64,000 bases of DNA from Pelagibacteraceae bacterium AG-337-G06. GTDB taxonomy: Bacteria; Pseudomonadota; Alphaproteobacteria; Pelagibacterales; AG-422-B15. The notes below the pieces were generated by a model that had not been told where the DNA came from, searched no databases, and was given only the letters and a program-made list of their open reading frames with translations. This document shows positions 40,550 through 49,866 of this stretch, one piece after another. The stretch's first letter is position 1. Every line of letters starts with the position of its first letter. Made by a program: the position numbers and the translations under genes. The stretch covers positions 1 to 64,000 of the forward strand of contig QBZX01000001.1 in NCBI GenBank assembly GCA_003282175.1. Reading direction: 5' to 3'.

Positions 40550-41482
40550 TTTTTTTGATAGAAAATCAGAAAATAAATCTGTCAGTTTATTTACAATTAC
40601 ACCACCGCCACCATGGCCACCAGTAAAAACAAAAGTATCAGCATCAGGAATTAACTTTAATACATCATTAACAGTTTTAGGATCAATTTCATCATCATCA
40701 CTTGCATATGCTATGTGGATAGGAATATTTAACTCTGAAAATACTTTATAGTCTGGAAGAAAATCTTTATTGGCTATATTACGAATGGAAGAGAGCAGAG
40801 AATATTCCGTGCCCGGCAAAGACAATTGTGTTATATATCGGTTAATAAATTCTTCTTGCCCTTCGTTTTCATGAGCCCATTGTTCAGCTCTATTTTTTGC
40901 AAATGGAATACCAAAAGTTCTCAGAAATAAATTTCCTACAACAGGAACTTTTATTAAACCAAGGACCTTACTGTCGCTGTGAACAAGAGGAACTTGGAGA
41001 CCTATCGCTAAAATTCTTTCTGAGTAATTATTAGAAAAATTGATTGCAATTGGAGCTCCCATCGAAGACCCATATAAAATTGCATCTTTTATATCGAGAA
41101 AATCAAGAAGCTCCCTGAGTTGTTCAGTATAGAGCTGCATATTATAGTTTGTTATAGGCCTGTCTGAATACCCTCTTCCGTATTGATCATAACAGATTAC
41201 CCTATAACCTTTAGCGCTTAACCCACTGCAAAAACCAATGAAACCTTCAGATGGTAAAGTTGCTCCATGAATAACTATTATTGCCGGATCATCTTTATTG
41301 CCAATATCCATATATGCAGTTATGCCCTGAGACAATTTTGCAAATTTGTACTCTGAGCCTTGACGATATTCATCTAAATTACCCTTCTCGAAGCTAGAGA
41401 ATAGATAAATTAAAAGTATTAGGATTAAAAATGCGAGAATAATTAAAACAGTATTAGAGAATATACCTGAGAAAATAGTCAT
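40541..41482 (-). CDS. Alpha/beta hydrolase
   Basis: Alpha/beta-fold hydrolase of 313 residues anchored by an N-terminal helix (about 8-28). VIHGATLPSEGF is the oxyanion segment, DQYGRGYSD the typical strand-4 loop, YGSSMGAPI the Ser elbow, and GGHGGGG near 295 holds the catalytic His. It belongs to the broad MhpC-like group with no clear substrate. It is divergent from livK and converges on umuC. Confidence 0.8.
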   Translation of the reverse strand: MTIFSGIFSNTVLIILAFLILILLIYLFSSFEKGNLDEYRQGSEYKFAKLSQGITAYMDIGNKDDPAIIVIHGATLPSEGFIGFCSGLSAKGYRVICYDQYGRGYSDRPITNYNMQLYTEQLRELLDFLDIKDAILYGSSMGAPIAINFSNNYSERILAIGLQVPLVHSDSKVLGLIKVPVVGNLFLRTFGIPFAKNRAEQWAHENEGQEEFINRYITQLSLPGTEYSLLSSIRNIANKDFLPDYKVFSELNIPIHIAYASDDDEIDPKTVNDVLKLIPDADTFVFTGGHGGGGVIVNKLTDLFSDFLSKKLN

Positions 41483-41520
41483 TTTTTAAGACTATAGTCA
41501 TTTAAAAAATAAAATCAAAG

Positions 41521-41549
41521 TTGAACGATGACTACTCATTTGCTAGCAT
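41521..41549 (+). promoter_or_regulatory. Promoter of livK
   Basis: TTGAAC (41521-41526) and TAGCAT (41544-41549) with a 17-bp spacer, giving a leader of about 21 nt that contains GGGAGA before the ATG at 41577. Moderate match to consensus. Confidence 0.45.
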
Positions 41550-41576
41550 AAACCTTATTAAATTGGGAGAAATATA

Positions 41577-42791
41577 ATGAAAAAAATAATATTCAGTTTC
41601 TTAGGGGTAATCTTAGCCTTAGGAATATTTTATGGTTGTGACAGACAGTCAGAACAGGCTTCAACAGACGAAATAAAAATAGGAGTAATTCTCGGTTTTA
41701 CAGGACCTATTGAATCCTTAACTCCGACAATGGCTAGTTCAGCAGAACTTGCAATGAAAGAAGTGAGTGACTCAGGACTTTTACTGGGTGGAGCAAGTGT
41801 CAGTTCAGTGCGTGCTGACTCTACTTGTGTAGACGCAGGTGCAGCTACTTCTGCAGCTGAAAGATTGGTTACTTCAGATAATGTTGCAGCAATAATGGGT
41901 GCGGATTGTTCAGGTGTGACTACGGCAATTGCAAATAATGTTGCAGTACCAAATGGGGTTACGATAATTTCTCCATCAGCAACTTCACCAGCTTTAACAG
42001 ACATAGATGATAAGGGTTATTTCTTTAGAACAGCTCCTTCAGACGCGAGACAAGGACAAGTTTTAGCACAGGTTGTTATGGATAGAGGAATAAGTGAATT
42101 AGCGGTTACTTACACTAATAATGACTATGGAAAAGGTTTATCAGATAGTTTTGTAAATGCATATAAAGCTATGGGAGGATCTGTAACAGCTGAGGTTCCT
42201 CATGAAGATGGAAAGGGAGATTACTCTGCTGAAGTTTCAACTCTTTCTGCATCAGGTGCAAAAGAGGTTGCTGTCTTGGGCTACGTCGACCAAGGTGGTA
42301 GAGGTATTATTCAAAGCTCAATGGAGACAGGTGCTTTCTCAAGATTTATCCTTGCAGATGGAATGATTGGAGACAGTCTCATAGAGAATGTTGATGGTGA
42401 TCTCACAGGCACATTTGGTACATTGCCGGGTTCAGAGTCTGAAGGTGCAAATATGTTTAAAGCAATGGCATCTTCAAATGGAATCCCAGGAGATGGACCT
42501 TTCGAACCTGAGTCTTATGATGCAGCTGCATTAATCATGCTAGCAATTCAGGCTGGAAATTCTGCAGATAGATCATCAATTGCGCAGAATGTAATGGGAG
42601 TGGCCAACGCTCCAGGAACTGAAATTTTTCCTGGTGAATTAGATAAAGCTCTTGAAATTCTTAGAGATGGTGGTGAAGTCAACTATCAAGGCGCAACAAA
42701 TGTTGAGTTTTCTGATGTTGGAGAGGCCTCTGGATCTTATAAAGAGTTAGAAATAGGAAATGGAGAATTCAATACTATTCAAGTTCGATAA
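41577..42791 (+). CDS. livK: Branched-chain amino acid-type ABC transporter substrate-binding lipoprotein
   Basis: Type I periplasmic binding protein of 404 residues with a lipoprotein signal (lipobox FYGC at about residue 21). IKIGVILGFTGPIESL opens the mature domain, and SPSATSPALT and YTNNDYGKGLSDSF are characteristic of the Leu/Ile/Val family, whose members also bind amides, urea and aromatic acids. The ATG follows GGGAGAAATATA, one of the few strong ribosome-binding sites here, suggesting abundant protein. It converges with the permease/ATPase operon, separated by a terminator. Confidence 0.88.
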   Translation: MKKIIFSFLGVILALGIFYGCDRQSEQASTDEIKIGVILGFTGPIESLTPTMASSAELAMKEVSDSGLLLGGASVSSVRADSTCVDAGAATSAAERLVTSDNVAAIMGADCSGVTTAIANNVAVPNGVTIISPSATSPALTDIDDKGYFFRTAPSDARQGQVLAQVVMDRGISELAVTYTNNDYGKGLSDSFVNAYKAMGGSVTAEVPHEDGKGDYSAEVSTLSASGAKEVAVLGYVDQGGRGIIQSSMETGAFSRFILADGMIGDSLIENVDGDLTGTFGTLPGSESEGANMFKAMASSNGIPGDGPFEPESYDAAALIMLAIQAGNSADRSSIAQNVMGVANAPGTEIFPGELDKALEILRDGGEVNYQGATNVEFSDVGEASGSYKELEIGNGEFNTIQVR

Positions 42792-42811
42792 TTTCTTACC
42801 ATTTTAATTTA

Positions 42812-42842
42812 ATAGGGGCCTTCTTTGGCCCCTATTTTTTTT
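42812..42842 (+). terminator. Rho-independent terminator after livK
   Basis: ATAGGGGCC (42812-42820) and GGCCCCTAT (42827-42835) form a perfect 9-bp stem with loop TTCTTT, followed by a run of T. The right arm and the T run overlap the last codons of livM on the other strand. Confidence 0.92.
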
Positions 42843-44202
42843 GTATTCTTTCAGGAATGACTCCTCTTGGCATAAACCTAAGTGCGAGTAAAAGTAAAAG
42901 ACCCATGATAAATAAACGAAGGTGAGCTGCGCTTCCTAGTAGGTGCATTCTTATTGGATTGTCATATTCAAAGCCACTTGCTAGAAGATTCATAAATCCT
43001 ATTGATAAAGGTTCTGCTTCAATCCAAATAAACCAGACAAAAAATCCACCAAATATTGATCCTAAATTATTCCCTGACCCCCCAACTATAACCATAAGCC
43101 AGATAATAAATGTAAATCTTAATGGCCTATAAGATCCTGGAGTAAATTGACCATCAAGCGTTGTAAGCATCGCTCCAGCAATTCCAATTATGGCTGAACC
43201 AATTATGAATATTTGTAAATGTTGCGCGAAAATATTTTTACCCATTGAGCTTGCAGCTTCTTCATTGTCTCGGATCGCTCTTAACATTCTTCCCCATGGA
43301 GAGTTAAGCGCAAGATGACTTAGATAAAAAATTAATAAGAGAACTGATAAGAATAGACCTGCATAACATAATTTTACAAATACACCCGAACTAACAATAA
43401 TTAAATCATTGAGCAGATCTTGCCTTGACGAAATTGTTTGCACACTATCCAGAGTTCCATAATTTATTCTTTCTACAAGATTGATGAACCATTCTGATTG
43501 TTGGAGCTCTATTTCATAAGGAACAGGTCGATCGAGTCCAGAAACATTCTTAACGCCTCTTGATAGCCAATCTTCATGTTTAACAATTGCTATCACAATT
43601 TCAGATATACCTAATGTGGCTATTGCAAGATAGTCTGATCTAAGTCTTAAAGTTAGCCTTCCAATTACCCACGCAACTAATCCTGCTACAAATGCAGCAA
43701 TGACCCATGAAAAAACAATTGGTAGACCTAATCCTCCTAAAAAACCTGTCTTAGCAGGATTTATTGACTCAATAATATCAATAGATGGTCCATAGAAATT
43801 GTTTATTCCAAAAATGGCAGCAATTATAATCAGAATAATTGATGTATTCCTAAATTGGGGGCTAGATATATTTCTGTAAGCAAACAAAATCAAAGTGATA
43901 CTTAGAATTAAGATAATTGCACTGATCAAAATACCTATGCCGGCTTTATCCCATGCTTCATAGACCGGATCATAAGAGACCAGTACTGCAGTAAGCCCTC
44001 CTAAAGCGGTGAAACCCATTACTCCAGCATTAAATAGTCCGCCATATCCCCACTGCAAATTTACTCCAATAGCCATTATTGAAGAAATGAGACATAAATT
44101 AATTATACTCAGAGATACAGACCACGATTGAGTAAAACCAACTAAAGCCAGCAGTATCCCCATAAAAGTAAATGCAAGAGGTGCTCTTAAATCATCTGTC
44201 AT
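42832..44202 (-). CDS. livM: Branched-chain amino acid-type ABC permease LivM
   Basis: Inner-membrane permease of 456 residues, about 80-130 longer than many LivM proteins because of extra hydrophobic segments near residues 95-135 and an inserted polar loop near 225-270. The core motif LRSDYLAIATLGISEI and the EAA-like LRAIRDNEEAASSMGKN loop are clear, as is MVIVGGSGNNLGSIFGG. It overlaps livH by 4 bp and ends the five-gene minus-strand operon. Confidence 0.9.
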   Translation of the reverse strand: MTDDLRAPLAFTFMGILLALVGFTQSWSVSLSIINLCLISSIMAIGVNLQWGYGGLFNAGVMGFTALGGLTAVLVSYDPVYEAWDKAGIGILISAIILILSITLILFAYRNISSPQFRNTSIILIIIAAIFGINNFYGPSIDIIESINPAKTGFLGGLGLPIVFSWVIAAFVAGLVAWVIGRLTLRLRSDYLAIATLGISEIVIAIVKHEDWLSRGVKNVSGLDRPVPYEIELQQSEWFINLVERINYGTLDSVQTISSRQDLLNDLIIVSSGVFVKLCYAGLFLSVLLLIFYLSHLALNSPWGRMLRAIRDNEEAASSMGKNIFAQHLQIFIIGSAIIGIAGAMLTTLDGQFTPGSYRPLRFTFIIWLMVIVGGSGNNLGSIFGGFFVWFIWIEAEPLSIGFMNLLASGFEYDNPIRMHLLGSAAHLRLFIMGLLLLLALRFMPRGVIPERIQKK

Positions 44203-45218
44203 ATAATTTTACCTCTTACAATTCCTGTTGGACGAACAATCAATACAATCACTAAGATAATGAATGAAATTGCAAATTTATAATCTGTAGAGAGCACCTG
44301 CATTAAACCTGACGGCTCTAACCTTTCTGGTAATAAGTAAATGAAGAACTTTTTATATGCATAGGTTAATGTAATTTCAGAAAAAGCTATGACATATCCA
44401 CCAATGACAGCACCAATAGGGGATCCTATACCGCCAACAATTGCTGCAGCGAACATTGGCAGTAACAAATTAAAATATGTAAATGGTTTGAAACTTTTGT
44501 CGAGTCCGTAAAGAACACCCGCAGTCGTAATAAGTGCTGATGCAATAACCCAAGTAATTAAAACTACTCTTTCAGGATTTATTCCAGATAATAATGCAAG
44601 GTCCTCATTATTTGAATAGGCTCGCATTGACTTTCCCATTTTGGTCCGCTGAAGAAAATAAAATAAACTCACCATCGCGATGATAGCTACTATAAGAGTG
44701 ATGAGCTGAGTGGATTTAATTGTAAGTCCCTCAGAAAGTCCAAAGTAATCTTTGAAATCAAGAGCATGGATAATGAATTTTTCTCCATCAAAAAATTTTC
44801 TATCATTTGGACCAATTATAAATCTTACAATCGCTTGTAAAATAAACATAACTCCCACTGATACAATCATTAGAACTATTGGTGGACTTTTTTTCTTTCG
44901 GTAGAAGCTATAAACAGATCTATCTATTAAGAGACAAAAGAGTGCGGTTACTATAATTGCAAACGGAAGCGCTATTAGTGCAGTTGGTAAGATACCGCCA
45001 GTTATTCCTAAACTCTGCAAATACCACGTGAATAATATTGTTGTCATCGTTCCAAACGACATCCAGTCAGCTTGAGCAAAATTAGAAAATCTTAATACAC
45101 CATATATTATTGTTAAGCTGAGAGTAGCTAAGGCAAGTTGGCTACCATAAGATAGAGCGGGGATAAGGACAAAATTTGATATAAGGACCAATGCATTTAT
45201 TAATTCAAAATTTTCCAT
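44199..45218 (-). CDS. livH: Branched-chain amino acid-type ABC permease LivH
   Basis: Inner-membrane permease of 339 residues. ATLSLTIIYGVLRFSNFAQADWMSFG near the N-terminus and MRAYSNNEDLALLSGIN plus FAAAIVGGIGSPIGAVIGG are the LivH hallmarks (first segment given in part by key residues G-V-L-R-F-S-N-F-A). An AGGGGG sequence covering the livF stop sits about 6 nt before its ATG, a real Shine-Dalgarno site. Works with LivM as the membrane channel. Confidence 0.92.
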   Translation of the reverse strand: MENFELINALVLISNFVLIPALSYGSQLALATLSLTIIYGVLRFSNFAQADWMSFGTMTTILFTWYLQSLGITGGILPTALIALPFAIIVTALFCLLIDRSVYSFYRKKKSPPIVLMIVSVGVMFILQAIVRFIIGPNDRKFFDGEKFIIHALDFKDYFGLSEGLTIKSTQLITLIVAIIAMVSLFYFLQRTKMGKSMRAYSNNEDLALLSGINPERVVLITWVIASALITTAGVLYGLDKSFKPFTYFNLLLPMFAAAIVGGIGSPIGAVIGGYVIAFSEITLTYAYKKFFIYLLPERLEPSGLMQVLSTDYKFAISFIILVIVLIVRPTGIVRGKII

Positions 45219-45219
45219 A

Positions 45220-45927
45220 TCAACCCCCTAAAAAACTCTTTCTGACTTCAGGATCAGCTAATAATTCATTCCCTTTACCATAAAATCTATTTTCGCCATT
45301 TACCAAAACATGACCAAAATCTGCTATTTTTAGTGCTTGCTTGGCATTTTGCTCAACAATGACTACCGCGACACCCGTTTCTTTTATTTGGATAATTCGA
45401 TCAAATATTTCATCCATTACAATTGGAGATACGCCTGCTGTCGGCTCATCTAGCATCAATACTTTAGGCTTAGTCATTAATGCCCGACTAACAGCAACTT
45501 GTTGCCTTTGACCACCAGAAAGTTCTCCTGCAAGTTGACTACGTTTTTCTTTCATTGCTGGAAATAATTCGTATATCTCATCAATAGTTTTTTGTATGTT
45601 TCCATCCCTTAAAAATCCACCCATCTCTAAATTTTCTTCTACAGTCAGTTCACTAAAAATATTCATCGATTGGGGAACAAAAGCAATTCCTGCTGCAACC
45701 CTTTTTTGAGGTGAAAGATTTGAAATATCATTTCCATCAAGGATAATATCCCCGCTCTTGAGATCTATCATGCCTAACATTGCTTTCATAGCAGTAGATT
45801 TGCCTGCACCATTTGGTCCCACAATCACGACTATTTCTTTTTCGTTGACCTCTATATTACAACTGTGAAGTATGTCCTCACCTCCATATCCACCGGTCAT
45901 GTTCGTGCAACTTAAAAATTTGCTCAT
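45220..45927 (-). CDS. livF: Branched-chain amino acid-type ABC ATPase LivF
   Basis: ATPase of 235 residues: Walker A GPNGAGKST near 37-45, signature LSGGQRQQVAVSR near 135, Walker B VLMLDEPTAGVSP near 157 and VEQNAKQAL H-loop region with Gln-Asn in place of His-Asp, as is usual for LivF. The stop is followed by livH within 2 bp. It overlaps livG by 4 bp. Confidence 0.93.
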   Translation of the reverse strand: MSKFLSCTNMTGGYGGEDILHSCNIEVNEKEIVVIVGPNGAGKSTAMKAMLGMIDLKSGDIILDGNDISNLSPQKRVAAGIAFVPQSMNIFSELTVEENLEMGGFLRDGNIQKTIDEIYELFPAMKEKRSQLAGELSGGQRQQVAVSRALMTKPKVLMLDEPTAGVSPIVMDEIFDRIIQIKETGVAVVIVEQNAKQALKIADFGHVLVNGENRFYGKGNELLADPEVRKSFLGG

Positions 45928-46688
45928 GCTATCTGCCCTCGACCAAGATAGGCTTCTATAACTTTTTCATTTTTTTTGATTTCATCTATTCCTCCTTCAA
46001 CGAGAACAGATCCTTCAGTCATCACAATCACTTTATCACAAAGTTTAGACAAAAAGTTCATGTCATGTTCAATCATAAAAAAAGTATAATTTTTTTCACA
46101 ATTTAATTTTTTTATTATATCTATTATGTCATTTAAAAGAGTTCTATTTACACCCGCACCAACTTCATCGAGTAATACAATTTTAGCATCGACCATCATT
46201 GTTCGACCTAATTCTAATAATTTTTTTTGTCCACCTGATAAATTACCTGCCAGTTCATAAGTTAAATGATCAAGCTTTAGAAAGTTTATTACCTCAAGAG
46301 CTTTTTCTTTAATTTCTTTTTCTTCATTTTCTATTCTTTTTCTCTGAAACCATGTATTTAAAATTTTTTCACCTGTCTGCATTGCAGGAACCACCATCAA
46401 ATTTTCAAGTACAGTCATATTTGAAAATTCATGCGCCAATTGAAAGGTTCGTAATACACCTCTTTCAAATAGTTCGTGCGAAGGAAGGGATGTAATATCA
46501 TGTTCTCCCAACATGACTTTACCCATGGTTGGTTTGATATTGCCAGCTATGATGTTGAATAATGTTGTTTTTCCTGCTCCATTAGGTCCTATGAGACCAG
46601 TAATTTTTCCAGTCTCAATCTGCATGCTGGCTTTGTTAACAGCTTTGATCCCCCCAAAATTTACTGAAACATCTTTTATATTTAACAT
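45924..46688 (-). CDS. livG: Branched-chain amino acid-type ABC ATPase LivG
   Basis: ATPase of 254 residues: Walker A GPNGAGKTT, TFQLAHEFSNMTVLEN (LivG-specific block), signature LSGGQKKLLELGR, and a Walker B written KIVLLDEVGAGVNR, with Asp-Glu present but Val replacing the usual Pro. The H-loop is MIEHDMNF. The frame extends to 46727, but the ATG at 46688 (MLNIKDVSV) aligns with the family and avoids overlap with the EamA gene, so I used it. Confidence 0.92.
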   Translation of the reverse strand: MLNIKDVSVNFGGIKAVNKASMQIETGKITGLIGPNGAGKTTLFNIIAGNIKPTMGKVMLGEHDITSLPSHELFERGVLRTFQLAHEFSNMTVLENLMVVPAMQTGEKILNTWFQRKRIENEEKEIKEKALEVINFLKLDHLTYELAGNLSGGQKKLLELGRTMMVDAKIVLLDEVGAGVNRTLLNDIIDIIKKLNCEKNYTFFMIEHDMNFLSKLCDKVIVMTEGSVLVEGGIDEIKKNEKVIEAYLGRGQIA

Positions 46689-46692
46689 CTTT

Positions 46693-47592
46693 TTATCTGT
46701 TAGAAATATGATTGAGATACAACGCAAATAATATCATAGAGAGGGAAACTAGTACATTCACTCTTATGATTTCTCCCAGAAATATAACTCCAGAAAAATA
46801 AGCTATTAAAGGTACTAAAAAATTAATTAGTGATAAAAAGACGGGTCCTCTTGTTTCAATTACTTTAAAAAAAAGTAAACTGGCTATCGCTGTAGCAAAT
46901 ACACCTTGTATTAATAATGATACGACTGTTGACGAACTATAACTTTCGAGCCAGAAAGGCTGATAGAAAATAGAAAAGGGCAACATCAATAATGTTGCTG
47001 CAATTGTCACTCCAGTTGCAAGTGAAATAAAATTTATTTTTGGAACAAGTTTAGATATAACGGCATTTAATGCATAAGAACATGCACCAACTAATGCTGC
47101 AATTTGACTATAAAATTCAATTTTATTATCACCCCCAAGCTGATTCAAATTTTCAAAACCAAAGAGTATAAGTAGGCCAAGAAAAGCTGTAATAAAACTA
47201 ACCGATTTAAGTAAATTAATTTTTTCATCTCTCAAAATAATTGCCGACAGCGCTAAGGTTATTAGTGGCATAGGGGACATGAGAACACCTGCTATACCTG
47301 CATCAATATTAATTTCCGCCGTTGAAATTAAAAAAAATGGAATTGCATTACCCAATGCTCCAATAACAAAATAAAAAAAAAGATAATTAATTCTTAATTG
47401 AAGTTTATTTCCTGTAAATCTCATATAGAAATAAAGTATTGTTGATGCCAAAATTAATCTTAGGAAAACATTATTAACGGGGCTTATTTCTAAGACTGCA
47501 ATTTTAATAAACAGGAAGTTTACTCCCCAGATTAATGCTAATAAAAAAATGAATATATAGCTGATGACAATAGGTTGATTTATTTGTTTCAT
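46693..47592 (-). CDS. EamA/DMT-family transporter
   Basis: Ten-helix drug/metabolite transporter of 299 residues with ALIWGVNFLFIKIAV at the N-terminus and LINFLVPLIAYFSGVIFLGEII near the C-terminus. It is the first gene of the operon that continues as livG-livF-livH-livM, 4 bp before livG. The pairing of an exporter with an importer is unusual; overflow of the same or a related metabolite is one explanation. It is divergent from the lytic transglycosylase gene. Confidence 0.82.
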   Translation of the reverse strand: MKQINQPIVISYIFIFLLALIWGVNFLFIKIAVLEISPVNNVFLRLILASTILYFYMRFTGNKLQLRINYLFFYFVIGALGNAIPFFLISTAEINIDAGIAGVLMSPMPLITLALSAIILRDEKINLLKSVSFITAFLGLLILFGFENLNQLGGDNKIEFYSQIAALVGACSYALNAVISKLVPKINFISLATGVTIAATLLMLPFSIFYQPFWLESYSSSTVVSLLIQGVFATAIASLLFFKVIETRGPVFLSLINFLVPLIAYFSGVIFLGEIIRVNVLVSLSMILFALYLNHISNR

Positions 47593-47645
47593 TTGATGTT
47601 CGAGAAAGGTATTATTTAAAACTTTTAAAGTAAATGAGTAAATAA

Positions 47646-48248
47646 ATGAGAGTATTTATACTAATACTAATTAGTTTTTTTATATTATTCAGTTGCGCAA
47701 GTAAGCCACCTGCGAAACAAGAGAATATTTGCTCTATCTTTGAACAAAAATCCTCATGGTATAGATTGGCAAATAAATCATATGAAAAATGGGGTGCACC
47801 CATTCATGTTCAAATGTCAATTTTAAGACAAGAATCTGCATTTCAAAATAGAATTAAGCCGGAGAGAACCAAGATTTTAGGTGTTATACCTTGGAAAAGA
47901 AAATCTAGTGCATTTGGTTACACTCAAGCAATTGACGCAACCTGGGATTGGTATAGAACTGAAAATAAGAAACCTTTAGCATCACGAGTTAATTTTGCAG
48001 ATGCCATAGACTTTACGGGTTGGTATATAAATAAGTCTAATAAAATTAATGGGATAAGCAAAAGTGATGCTTATAGCCAATATTTGGCATATCATGAAGG
48101 ACACGGTGGGTACAAAAAAAAATCCTATAAAAATCAAAACTGGTTGATTGATGTTGCCAATAAAGTCAAACTTCGATCTGACAAGTATAGAAGCCAGCTC
48201 AGTGAGTGCGAACATAAATTTAAGAAAAAGTTTCTTGGAATTTTTTAA
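47646..48248 (+). CDS. Lytic transglycosylase-like SLT lipoprotein
   Basis: Lipoprotein of 200 residues (lipobox LFSC, about residue 17). The SLT-type catalytic Glu lies in ILRQESAF near residue 63, and SSAFGYTQAIDATWDWY and YLAYHEGHGGY match the small lysozyme-like transglycosylase family found in Alphaproteobacteria. It probably cleaves peptidoglycan, feeding the recycling enzymes AmgK and MurU. The stop overlaps the pdxA start (TAATG). Confidence 0.85.
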   Translation: MRVFILILISFFILFSCASKPPAKQENICSIFEQKSSWYRLANKSYEKWGAPIHVQMSILRQESAFQNRIKPERTKILGVIPWKRKSSAFGYTQAIDATWDWYRTENKKPLASRVNFADAIDFTGWYINKSNKINGISKSDAYSQYLAYHEGHGGYKKKSYKNQNWLIDVANKVKLRSDKYRSQLSECEHKFKKKFLGIF

Positions 48249-49246
48249 TGAGTAAAAATAAAAATTTAATTGCGGTCACCATGGGGGACCCGTCAGGTAT
48301 TAGTACAGAAATAACTATCAAAGCTTGGATAAAAAAAAATAAAAACCTAAGATTTTTTTTAATTCATGACCCAGTGTATGTAAGTAAAATTATAAGAAAA
48401 ATGAAAGTAGGTTTAAAAGTTCAAATAATTAATGATCCTGCAGAGGTTTTAAGTGTAAATAAAAAATATTTACCAGTTATTCCTATAAAGATTGATGCAA
48501 AGACCCAGCTTGGTGAGAGAAATTATAGTAATGCTGGTGCAATATTGCAGTCAATTGACATGGCCATTGATTTTGCAAAACAAAAAGTAATCTCTGGAAT
48601 TGTTACAAATCCAATCAATAAAGAAGTTATTGCCAAAAAACTTATGAGATTTAAAGGGCATACAGAATACCTTGCAAAAAAAGATAAAAAATCAAATGAA
48701 CTGATGTTTTTGCTAAATAAGAAAATGAAAGTTATTCCAGTTACAACACATATTGCGTTAAAAGATGTTGCAAAAAAAATAAATAAAAAAAATATTACTA
48801 AATCGATCCTCAATGTTGACCAAACATTAAAAAAAGATTTTGGAGTTCGTAAACCCAAAATTGCCGTTAGTGGTCTCAATCCTCATTCGGGTGATGGGGG
48901 TATTTTAGGAAAAGAAGAGATCTTAAAAATAATTCCTGCTATTAATGAATGTAAGAAAAAAGGTATAAATGTTTCAGGGCCTTATCCTGCGGACTCATTG
49001 TTTAGAAATTCAAATATTAAGAAATTTGATTCATTTATCTGCATGTATCATGACCAGGCTTTAATACCGATAAAGGTTGTTGACTTTGATAATACCGTTA
49101 ATTACACAGCTGGACTGTCCTTTGTAAGAACCAGTCCTGATCATGGAACAGGATTGGATATAGCAAAAAAGTTCGTTGCTTCATGTGATAGTTTGTTAAC
49201 AGCTATTGGAATGGCCTTAAACATTGCTAAAAACAGAGGGTTATGA
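48248..49246 (+). CDS. pdxA: 4-hydroxythreonine-4-phosphate dehydrogenase
   Basis: Enzyme of the DXP-dependent pyridoxal-5'-phosphate pathway, 332 residues. AVTMGDPSGIS at the N-terminus and the three metal-binding His regions, KGHTEYL, LNPHSGDGG and MYHDQALIP, are intact. PLP made here would serve the two class III aminotransferases in this window. It overlaps the next gene by 4 bp (ATGA). Confidence 0.94.
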   Translation: MSKNKNLIAVTMGDPSGISTEITIKAWIKKNKNLRFFLIHDPVYVSKIIRKMKVGLKVQIINDPAEVLSVNKKYLPVIPIKIDAKTQLGERNYSNAGAILQSIDMAIDFAKQKVISGIVTNPINKEVIAKKLMRFKGHTEYLAKKDKKSNELMFLLNKKMKVIPVTTHIALKDVAKKINKKNITKSILNVDQTLKKDFGVRKPKIAVSGLNPHSGDGGILGKEEILKIIPAINECKKKGINVSGPYPADSLFRNSNIKKFDSFICMYHDQALIPIKVVDFDNTVNYTAGLSFVRTSPDHGTGLDIAKKFVASCDSLLTAIGMALNIAKNRGL

Positions 49247-49866
49247 CTCTCTCACTTTATCCAGCTTTCTTTATTTTTGCATTGATAATGGTTACAACGC
49301 CTGGACCCGCCAATCTGCTGTTAATGAGTTCTGGAGCCCAGCACGGATTATATAAATCATTACCTTTTGTTGCGGGCGTTACTTTCGGAAAACTTTTTTT
49401 AACCATTGGGCTTGGATTTGGATTTTTGTCTTTATTAAATTCTAACCCATTTATAATTAACTTAATTAAAATTGCTGGAACAGGTTACATTTGCTGGTTG
49501 TCATATAAGATAATGTTCCTAAACCTAAAGCCAACTTCTAAGACAGAATTAGAAAGTATACCCAACTTTTTTAATGGTCTTTTAGTGCATCCCCTCAATC
49601 CCAAAGGGTGGGCTATGGTGATCGCCGCCTATACTCAATTCACTTCTTTTGGAAGTGCAAGCCTAACTTCAAACTGGGCACTTGAAGTTTTAATTATAGC
49701 TTCAACATTCTTTTTAATACAATCAGTTTCCCACTCAGTATGGTGTTGGGCAGGAAGTCTCATTTTTAATTTTTTGAATCAAAAAAATCTTTTGCGTCAA
49801 TCCATAGTTATTATTTTAGCTGTGCTAACAGTAGGTACTGTTATTTATAGTAACTTTTTTATCTAA
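49243..49866 (+). CDS. LysE/RhtB-family amino acid exporter
   Basis: Membrane protein of 207 residues with six predicted helices. The family signature TPGPANLLLMSSGAQHG near residue 20-36 and NPKGWAMVIAAYTQF near 117 are clear. It exports amino acids or homoserine-lactone-like compounds in characterised members. Coupled to pdxA by an ATGA overlap; converges on the puuD-like gene with an 8-bp overlap. Confidence 0.87.
   Translation: MTLSLYPAFFIFALIMVTTPGPANLLLMSSGAQHGLYKSLPFVAGVTFGKLFLTIGLGFGFLSLLNSNPFIINLIKIAGTGYICWLSYKIMFLNLKPTSKTELESIPNFFNGLLVHPLNPKGWAMVIAAYTQFTSFGSASLTSNWALEVLIIASTFFLIQSVSHSVWCWAGSLIFNFLNQKNLLRQSIVIILAVLTVGTVIYSNFFI

Noticed and set aside
41476..41504. Direct repeat ATAGTCATTT and palindrome GACTATAGTC upstream of livK
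   Set aside because: One copy is within the hydrolase start codon region and the units are short; no regulator pattern recognised.
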